Below, piece by piece: positions 55,567 through 61,908 of a DNA stretch of 64,000 nucleotides; position 1 is the first letter of the stretch, and each line of letters starts with the position of its first letter. The position numbers and the translations under genes were made by a program. Where the stretch lies: NCBI RefSeq assembly GCF_006149045.1, contig NZ_VBSN01000027.1, positions 372,001-436,000 on the forward strand. The letters run 5' to 3'. Origin of the DNA: Dyadobacter flavalbus (lineage in GTDB: Bacteria; Bacteroidota; Bacteroidia; Cytophagales; Spirosomataceae). The notes under the pieces were generated by a model. The model had not been told where the DNA came from. It made no database searches and saw only the letters and a program-made list of their open reading frames with translations.

Positions 55567-55638
55567 GCCTTGTCTTAGGTGTCCAAACGCTCATAGAAGC
55601 GCTTAGGAAGCTTTCGCTGATCCTCACCATAACAAGGC
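55567..55638 (-). ncRNA. Structured RNA motif, copy 2
   Basis: It has the same layout as copy 1: outer stem GCCTTGT with ACAAGGC, inner GGTG with CACC, a hairpin tipped AGC-GAAA-GCT, and an eight-pair hairpin starting AAGCGCTT. The outer stem differs from copy 1 at one pair (C-G to T-A) and the GNRA hairpin at others, yet pairing is kept. The single-stranded TTATGGTG, GAGCGTT and GGACACCT segments are conserved. There is no strong T-tract after this copy. Confidence 0.62.
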
Positions 55639-55852
55639 AATGCTTTTGAGTTTTTTCTGCTCAGGATTTCAAAATGCAAAGTTCCGGAAGGTTTTACAGC
55701 AATTGCAAATTTAAAAAACAAAAGAATTATAAAGGTTCAGTAAACCCGAATGTACAGTTGTAAATTACTTAGCATCCAATGCGAAGCTTCGTAAGGGTAT
55801 GATCCTGATTCTGTGTCTCGTGCCTGAGGGTATTTATAATCAGGTGTAAAGA

Positions 55853-56395
55853 ATGAGTAAACAGGATATCTTGATAAAAGCAATTGCGCAGGCTTTTCAC
55901 GAGCATTATGAAGCTTTACACCGATATGCATACACGATTTTAAGAGAAAATGAGACGGCAAAGGATGTCGTGCAAAAGGTATTTCTGTCACTTCTGGAGC
56001 GAACGGACAAGCTTGAAATCAAAATTTCCCTTCAATCTTACCTTTTTAGATCCGTTTATAACCATTGCATCAATCATCGGAACAGAACACCAAAATTTGT
56101 GGATCTGGATCAGGTTTCAGATGAATTCAGTAGTGGCAGGAATAGCATTAACCAAGTAGAAGTGAATGAAGTACAAAAACAAATCAGTGCGGCCATTGAA
56201 AAATTGCCGCCTCAATGCAAAATCGTGTTCCTGAAGAACCGTGAGGAAGAAAAAACCTATTCTCAGGTGGCATCAGAAATGGGAATTGCGGTTAAAACAG
56301 TAGAAGCACAGATGACAAAAGCACTAAAAATTTTGCGTATAGAGCTGGCAGAATTTCTGTCCTGTCTAGTGACCATGATTAACCTTTTTAATTAA
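55853..56395 (+). CDS. ECF RNA polymerase sigma-70 factor
   Basis: The 180-residue product has region 2 (ETAKDVVQKVFLSLLER, YLFRSVYNHCINHRNR) and region 4 (LPPQCKIVFLKNREEEKTY, GIAVKTVEAQMTKALKIL), so it is a complete ECF-type factor of the FecI-like Bacteroidota group. It begins an operon: the anti-sigma gene starts 9 bp later, followed by an STN-domain outer-membrane protein. By analogy to FecI/FecR surface signalling, it is released when the membrane sensor detects its cue. The gene lies in an AT-rich block. Confidence 0.95.
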   Translation: MSKQDILIKAIAQAFHEHYEALHRYAYTILRENETAKDVVQKVFLSLLERTDKLEIKISLQSYLFRSVYNHCINHRNRTPKFVDLDQVSDEFSSGRNSINQVEVNEVQKQISAAIEKLPPQCKIVFLKNREEEKTYSQVASEMGIAVKTVEAQMTKALKILRIELAEFLSCLVTMINLFN

Positions 56396-56403
56396 AAGAA
56401 ATC

Positions 56404-57129
56404 GTGACAGACATACAACCTTTACTCACTAGGTATATTTCGGGTGAAGCAACACCGGATGAAGCCGAAGTTATTGAAGCGTGGATCAATGAATCTGCGC
56501 AAAACCACAAAGAATTTCAATGCCAATGGAAGATTATCGAACTGACATTCGCAGGCGGAAATCACCAATTGCCGGATATAGAAACGGAATGGAAAATAAC
56601 AGAAAACAAGTTAAAGAAATGGAACGGAATCTCTGCAGATGCAAATGCCTGGTATAAACTATTTTTTTATAAGTTACTCGTAATGGGAGTTATCACAACC
56701 ATTGTAACTGCCATTTTCGTGTTAAACCCTTTTGATAAGGAAGCAAAAGTTACAGAAAAAGCGGATAAAGACAGCCTATTGCTTTCCGGTAAAAAGGAGT
56801 TAAGTATTCCTAATGACGAACCGGTAAAAATGAGTAAGCGGGAAAGGAATAACATCAGTGAAACGTATACAAGTTTAACCAAATACAACAGCATTGTCTT
56901 TGATTTCAGCGATATGCCATTAAATAAGGTTGCAGGTTCTCTTGAAAAAGAGTATGGGGTTTCAATCATACTGGAAAATCCGGATGCAGGAAATTGCAGA
57001 ATTACTTCACGTTTTGAGCATAAAACATTAACAGAAATATTGGACATCATGGGATTTACACTTGGGTTCAAATACAAATATTTACCTGAAATAAATCGTA
57101 TTCTGATACTGGGAAATGGGTGTAAATAA
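56404..57129 (+). CDS. Short FecR-like anti-sigma factor (DUF4974)
   Basis: The 241-residue product starts at GTG 56404, 9 bp after the sigma gene. It has an N-terminal cytoplasmic part that matches FecR (LLTRYISGEATPDEAEVIEAW), one transmembrane helix near residues 92-110 (VMGVITTIVTAIFVL), and a C-terminal DUF4974-type domain (FSDMPLNKVAGSLEKEYGVSI, LTEILDIMGFTLGFKY). The central periplasmic FecR domain of about 100 residues, which typical 320-400-residue members have, is missing. It overlaps the next gene by 14 bp. The loss suggests altered signal reception. Confidence 0.88.
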   Translation: MTDIQPLLTRYISGEATPDEAEVIEAWINESAQNHKEFQCQWKIIELTFAGGNHQLPDIETEWKITENKLKKWNGISADANAWYKLFFYKLLVMGVITTIVTAIFVLNPFDKEAKVTEKADKDSLLLSGKKELSIPNDEPVKMSKRERNNISETYTSLTKYNSIVFDFSDMPLNKVAGSLEKEYGVSIILENPDAGNCRITSRFEHKTLTEILDIMGFTLGFKYKYLPEINRILILGNGCK

Positions 57130-58342
57130 AACTTGTTTTTTGTTACTATTAATTATTATTATAACCGTACTGAATCATCAAGGTTATTCACAAAGAAAGA
57201 CAAATAGAAATTTGTCATTAAGGTTGCAACTAAAAGGCAAGATTTCCCTTGATTCACTTACCCGGTATGTACATTTGCACACAAGAATCCGATTTTCCTA
57301 TAATTCAGAAAAAGTCAGCAACAACTTAATAATCACATTGCCTAGAAAGCAATATTCTCTGGCAGAATTACTAAAACACATTACTAAAACGACTTCGTTA
57401 ACCTATCACATTCTTCATGAATATGTTATATTCCAAAGTAAACCGGATTTAAAAAATCATCTAATTTCAGGCATAAACCATACGGATAAAAAATCGGAAA
57501 AGAATAGTAATCAAAAATTAACAGGTAAATTTCAACAATATAATCATGTAAAGGGTAGGAAACTGAAATCTTTAAAATTCGCGCAAGTCAATCCAAATAC
57601 AGATGAAAAATTAGTTAACGTTAGACAACATAAAGAAACTGATTTTGATATTTGGACAAGCAGGATCTACGAGATGAAGCGAATCGCAAAATATAGTGAA
57701 AAACCAGTTAAAGGTATTAATTATACTTTAAGAGGTTCCCAATCAATCGGTAAGCTGAATAGTACGATACAGATGACAGACAAATTTTCAAAACCTGCTT
57801 CTGTGTTCAAATGGCATATTAATGCCGGTATGTACGCTTCGGAATTGTCTTATGCAAATATTGCGTATGAGGTTGGTTTCAAGCCAATCCATTTGTTTTC
57901 TTCTGTGGGTACTAACTTTAAAATTGCCAATTGGCGAATTGGCCTTGGTGCTGTGTTGAAAGATAAAGTCAAATCACAATATCAAATAAGCGCTACTGTC
58001 GGGTTTTTAAGACAAAAGGAGTCGTTTGGTTCTGGGCAATCAAAAGAAAATACATTGGTGAATGGAATATTATACACAGGCGCTATGTCGTGGAATAAAA
58101 AACTAACCTCAAAGTGTATTTTAAAGATAGGGCCTACTTTCAATATTCTGAAAACAAGGTATTTTATTAATGACAAACCGGCACTTGTCCGCAACTTTCC
58201 ATTCGGAACAAAGTGGTATGAAAGTGAATTAAGTCTGATTGATCCGCCTTTTTTACTGCAAAATACGTATTCCATAGACAAGTCATCCTGTGTTAAAAAA
58301 TGGATTGGACTATCAATGGGATTTTATTACTGTTTTTTATAA
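57116..58342 (+). CDS. STN-domain outer-membrane protein of the sigma/anti-sigma operon
   Basis: The 408-residue product starts at ATG 57116, overlapping the anti-sigma gene by 14 bp. A signal peptide (FLLLLIIIITVLNHQGYSQ) precedes an STN (secretin/TonB short N-terminal) domain at about residues 35-110, the part that in FecA-type receptors contacts FecR. A charged linker follows and then a C-terminal region with alternating hydrophobic strands (WRIGLGAVLKDKVKSQYQI, ISATVGFLRQ, WIGLSMGFYYCFL) compatible with a small outer-membrane beta-barrel. No TonB plug domain is present, so it is not a transporter of the usual sort. The sequence is very AT-rich. Confidence 0.75.
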   Translation: MGVNKTCFLLLLIIIITVLNHQGYSQRKTNRNLSLRLQLKGKISLDSLTRYVHLHTRIRFSYNSEKVSNNLIITLPRKQYSLAELLKHITKTTSLTYHILHEYVIFQSKPDLKNHLISGINHTDKKSEKNSNQKLTGKFQQYNHVKGRKLKSLKFAQVNPNTDEKLVNVRQHKETDFDIWTSRIYEMKRIAKYSEKPVKGINYTLRGSQSIGKLNSTIQMTDKFSKPASVFKWHINAGMYASELSYANIAYEVGFKPIHLFSSVGTNFKIANWRIGLGAVLKDKVKSQYQISATVGFLRQKESFGSGQSKENTLVNGILYTGAMSWNKKLTSKCILKIGPTFNILKTRYFINDKPALVRNFPFGTKWYESELSLIDPPFLLQNTYSIDKSSCVKKWIGLSMGFYYCFL

Positions 58343-58399
58343 TATATAATAAGGGTGTTCAATGCTATTTGTGACTTACTTAAAACATGTAAACACACT

Positions 58400-59179
58400 A
58401 TGATAGCATTATTGAATACAGCGGAAAGGATTAATGATTCGTATCAGATAAACAGCTATGTTTTTCAGCGTCATGTATTTGCCTATAAAGCAGCAATAAA
58501 GTATCTGAAAGGTCTTGTTATTGAGCTTGGTTGCGGTACCGGCTACGGGCTTGAAATATTATCTCCTTATTGTGACTGGATTGCAGGAGTGGACAAATAT
58601 CAGCCCGATTATAAATGCATTAATTCTAAAAGTGCTGTTTTCAGGAGTTATTTACCACAGTTGAATAACATTGGCAGTAATTCATTTAATACCGTAATTT
58701 GCTTTCAGGTTATTGAGCATATTGAGGATGATGTCCTGTTGCTAAATGAAATCCACCGGATCCTTAAACCAGGTGGAAAAGTCATTCTTACAACGCCCAA
58801 TAAACTCATGTCATTGACACGGAATCCGCATCATATAAGAGAATATACGCCTGAAACAATGAAAGAACTGGTTGCTTCCAATTTTAAAATATATGATATC
58901 AAGGGAGTCTATGGGAATAGTTTGGTTATGCAGTATTTTGAATCAAATAAAATAAATATAAGAAAATTCAGCCGTCTAGATATCTTTAATTTACAGTATC
59001 GATTACCTGCTGTTTTATGGAAAATTCCTTATGATATTGCAAATAACATTAACCGATTTTTGCTCTATCAGCAAAATGCCATTATTTGTGATTGTATCAA
59101 ATGGAATGACTATTATCTTGATCATGTTGGAAATGAATGCCTGGATTTTTTCGTAGTAGCTGAAAAGGACATTAATTAA
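58400..59179 (+). CDS. Class I SAM-dependent methyltransferase
   Basis: The product is about 259 residues from ATG 58400; a GTG at 58355 would add 15 less plausible residues. The SAM-binding motif I is VIELGCGTGYGLEIL near residue 40, the acidic post-motif is AGVDKYQPD, motif II is VICFQVIEHIEDD and motif III is LKPGGKVILTTPN. This is the Methyltransf_11 style often found in glycan or lipid pathways. The acceptor is unknown. A GtrA-family gene follows by 85 bp, and such pairs often sit in glycosylation loci. Confidence 0.93.
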   Translation: MIALLNTAERINDSYQINSYVFQRHVFAYKAAIKYLKGLVIELGCGTGYGLEILSPYCDWIAGVDKYQPDYKCINSKSAVFRSYLPQLNNIGSNSFNTVICFQVIEHIEDDVLLLNEIHRILKPGGKVILTTPNKLMSLTRNPHHIREYTPETMKELVASNFKIYDIKGVYGNSLVMQYFESNKINIRKFSRLDIFNLQYRLPAVLWKIPYDIANNINRFLLYQQNAIICDCIKWNDYYLDHVGNECLDFFVVAEKDIN

Positions 59180-59264
59180 AAAAAATATCGTTTAAAATTA
59201 AAAACAACTTTCAAAAGATAGTTAATGAAAAAGATAGTTAAAAGTAATTTGAGTAAACAGGCGG

Positions 59265-59819
59265 ATGAATATAATTGATTTGGTTTACCTGCCATTTAGA
59301 CGAATCTTTTCAATACAGACTTTCAGATATGTTTGCTGTGGCAGCTTCGTCACAGCATTAGGAATTGTTGTATACTATTTTAGTTATCATTTTTTACTTG
59401 ATTGTTTTTTTACAGAAAAAATAATCAATGGACAATATACAGAGCAGATTGTAATAGGCCGTTTTTTACTTACTAAATACCTTTCAGCATACCTTGTATC
59501 TCTGGTCGTTAGTTTCCCTTTGGGATTTTACTTGTCCAGATCTGTTGTATTTCAGGATTCTCAACTTACAGGCAAAATACAGCTGCTTCTTTACGTATTG
59601 TTGCACCTACTGAATGCAATCCTGAATTATTTTCTACTCTATTTTCTTGTGGAGTATTGCGGATTTTGGGTAACTCCGTCCCAGTTCATCGCAACAATAG
59701 TAATTGCCGGTTTCAGCTATTACTTTCAAAAACACATTTCTTTTTACAGGCAAAGGCAGCCTGTTCTTTCTGCGAAACTTTTTACTACGCAGGAAAACAG
59801 ACAGCGTCATAAAATCTGA
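59265..59819 (+). CDS. GtrA-family membrane protein
   Basis: The 184-residue product has four hydrophobic helices (FRYVCCGSFVTALGIVVYYFS; TKYLSAYLVSLVVSFPLGFYL; LLLYVLLHLLNAILNYFLLYF; FIATIVIAGFSYYFQK). The pattern is that of GtrA-like proteins, thought to be flippases for undecaprenyl-linked sugars. A basic tail ends the protein. It follows the methyltransferase and may share its transcript. No glycosyltransferase partner (GtrB) is in view. It closes the AT-rich block. Confidence 0.85.
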   Translation: MNIIDLVYLPFRRIFSIQTFRYVCCGSFVTALGIVVYYFSYHFLLDCFFTEKIINGQYTEQIVIGRFLLTKYLSAYLVSLVVSFPLGFYLSRSVVFQDSQLTGKIQLLLYVLLHLLNAILNYFLLYFLVEYCGFWVTPSQFIATIVIAGFSYYFQKHISFYRQRQPVLSAKLFTTQENRQRHKI

Positions 59820-60256
59820 TTGCCATTGATTAATCAGCCTCAAATTTTAATCCATAAAGTAGTCTCGCTATTAGTTTGAAATACCCACCTTATGTATATA
59901 GCTCACATAAGGTCTGCAAAAAAAGTAACTAAAATTGGGGCAGCATTGTAGTTAAAAAAACAGACCCTGTGTTTTTTATGACAAACGAAATATAATTTTT
60001 TATAGAAAAGGCCGGCCGAATGCATCGTGCGAAAACGAGTGGATTTACGAAGAAAACATTTATACGCTATTGATTTGTAATATTCGTATGGTTATAATTT
60101 ATCCTAATTGATTCATATAGAAAAAGACAATAGGAATATTTAATGTTATTTTAATTTGGATTTAATGCCATGCTAACCAACGTTGGCGCTATTTGTGACC
60201 AAGTTTAGACCGGAGCTCAATATTTTACACCTCGTCTTTATACGGTTTTGCCGCCA
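59820..60256. other. Intergenic region with palindromes
   Basis: About 440 bp of AT-rich sequence at the right end of the AT-rich block. It contains a hairpin with arms CCTTATGT (59888-59895) and ACATAAGG (59905-59912), and a 10-bp palindrome CCAACGTTGG near 60178-60187 that could be a repressor site ahead of the efflux operon. No gene is seen. Confidence 0.4.
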
Positions 60257-60679
60257 ATGATAAAGTTGTTCAGATTCTACTTTTCAATTTGTATCCTCCT
60301 GTTGACTGCATTTGTTCAACGCCATGGAGGTGCAGATGAGTCTGTTTACCTTTCTTCATTTCAAAATTTCAACGTTTCGGCACTTCCCGGCAATGGTGTT
60401 TTAACCAGTAACCTGCATCTGAACTTCGAGGCAGACCATTCCGGTAAGGAAAGAAAAAGTGCTGTAAGTGTTGCCGTGAATGCCGAAGAAAAGGAAGATG
60501 AATCAGTTGCTTCCAGAAAGTACATTGCCGTAAGCAAGGGCCTTCATGCTGCCTTATGTACGCAGACTGGCAGGCAACTCTGCCATCATATCAGCAGAAG
60601 CATATTTTACTTCAGGCATTTTACTTATTCTGCAACTTACAGGTTGCTGTATCTCAAACTGAAAGTCTTCCGGATCTGA
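60257..60679 (+). CDS. Small exported hypothetical protein preceding the RND efflux genes
   Basis: The 140-residue product starts at ATG 60257 with a signal-peptide-like segment (LFRFYFSICILLLTAFVQ). The middle is hydrophilic and acidic (AEEKEDESVASRK) and the C-terminus is aromatic (IFYFRHFTYSATYRLLYLKL, then KVFRI). No motif is recognised. It lies 121 bp before the efflux adaptor on the same strand. Composition supports a real but unnamed gene; the alternative is a fortuitous frame. Confidence 0.6.
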   Translation: MIKLFRFYFSICILLLTAFVQRHGGADESVYLSSFQNFNVSALPGNGVLTSNLHLNFEADHSGKERKSAVSVAVNAEEKEDESVASRKYIAVSKGLHAALCTQTGRQLCHHISRSIFYFRHFTYSATYRLLYLKLKVFRI

Positions 60680-60800
60680 TACCAAATCCTGAACAGGCGC
60701 AGTCGCCTGTTTTTCCCGGCACGCCGCACCTATTGAATGCGGCACATAATGCTGAAACAAGAATTATCAAGAAAACCATATTGTATTAACTAACAAAATA

Positions 60801-61883
60801 ATGAAGAGGATTCTCATGGCCATGAGCTTGTGTGCGTTGTTGTTCGGCACAAGCTGTGAATCAAAAAAAGAGGAGAAAGAAGAAGAAGTGGAATATTCGG
60901 TGACAAGTCCTTTGCAGAAAGATACGCTGGTTACCAAAGAATATGTCGCTCAGATTCATGCCATCAGCCACATTGAGCTGAGGGCTCTGGAAAAAGGTTA
61001 TCTCGAAAAGATTTATGTAGACGAAGGTCAGTCGGTAAAGAAAGGTCAGCTGATGTTCCAGATCATGCCGATGATTTATGAAGCTGAAACAAAAAGGGCG
61101 CAGGCAGAGGCCAACTTTGCTGAAATTGAGTACCAAAACACAAAATCACTTGCGGACAGCAATGTGGTTTCCAAAAATGAGCTTGCTCTGGGCAAAGCCA
61201 AATTTGACAAGGCAAAAGCAGAACTGGGATTGGCGCAGGCGCATTTGAGCTTTACGCAGATCAAGGCTCCGTTCAATGGTATTATGGACCATTTTCAGGC
61301 AAGGCTCGGAAGTCTTGTGGATGAAGGCGACTTGCTTACAACCTTGTCGGACAACAGTAAAATGTGGGTTTATTATAACGTACCCGAAGCTGAATACCTG
61401 GATTACAAAACGCAGATCATCAAAGACGGCGCACTGAAAGTAGGACTGCTGATGGCCAACAACAAGATGTTTGATTATCCCGGCGTGGTTGAAACCATTG
61501 AAGCTGACTTTAACAATGAAACGGGTAACATTGCTTTCAGAGCTACATTCCCGAATCCGCAAGGACTTTTGAGACATGGCGAAACGGGTAATATCGTAGT
61601 GAAGATGCCATTTAAGGATGCGCTGATCATTCCTCAGAAAGCTACCTTCGAGGTTCTGGAAAAGAAATACGTTTATGTGCTGGATAAAAATAATGTGATC
61701 AGATCCAGGGAAATTACCATAGCAGCCGAGCTGCCGCACATTTTTGTGGTTAAGTCCGGTTTGAACAAAGACGACAAAATACTTCTGGAAGGCTTGCGTC
61801 AGGTCCGCGAAAACGAAAAGATACACTCCAAATTCGTGCAGCCTGATTCTGTAATCTCCAATTTAAATCTTTATGCCGAATAA
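60801..61883 (+). CDS. RND efflux periplasmic adaptor lipoprotein (AcrA/MexE type)
   Basis: The 360-residue product has a lipoprotein signal (AMSLCALLFGTSC) followed by a charged stretch. The membrane-fusion-protein core is clear: IELRALEKGYLEKIYVDEGQ (barrel-sandwich half), a coiled-coil hairpin about residues 90-150 (AETKRAQAEANFAEIEY, LALGKAKFDKAKAEL), then IKAPFNGIMDHFQARLGSLV, a beta-barrel, and ALIIPQKATFEVLEKKYVYVL. It bridges the inner-membrane pump encoded 25 bp downstream and an outer-membrane channel, which is not in view. The substrates are likely hydrophobic or amphiphilic compounds. Confidence 0.96.
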   Translation: MKRILMAMSLCALLFGTSCESKKEEKEEEVEYSVTSPLQKDTLVTKEYVAQIHAISHIELRALEKGYLEKIYVDEGQSVKKGQLMFQIMPMIYEAETKRAQAEANFAEIEYQNTKSLADSNVVSKNELALGKAKFDKAKAELGLAQAHLSFTQIKAPFNGIMDHFQARLGSLVDEGDLLTTLSDNSKMWVYYNVPEAEYLDYKTQIIKDGALKVGLLMANNKMFDYPGVVETIEADFNNETGNIAFRATFPNPQGLLRHGETGNIVVKMPFKDALIIPQKATFEVLEKKYVYVLDKNNVIRSREITIAAELPHIFVVKSGLNKDDKILLEGLRQVRENEKIHSKFVQPDSVISNLNLYAE

Positions 61884-61908
61884 CCGGGTATTCTAAAAAC
61901 ACAAAGAC

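Noticed and set aside
55294-55638. CRISPR array or insertion-sequence ends
   Set aside because: Only two copies, about 190 bp apart, on the same strand and with internal pairing and covariation; no cas or transposase gene is near.
59888-59912. Terminator after the GtrA gene
   Set aside because: The hairpin CCTTATGT/ACATAAGG has no T-tract on either strand and a weak AT-rich stem.
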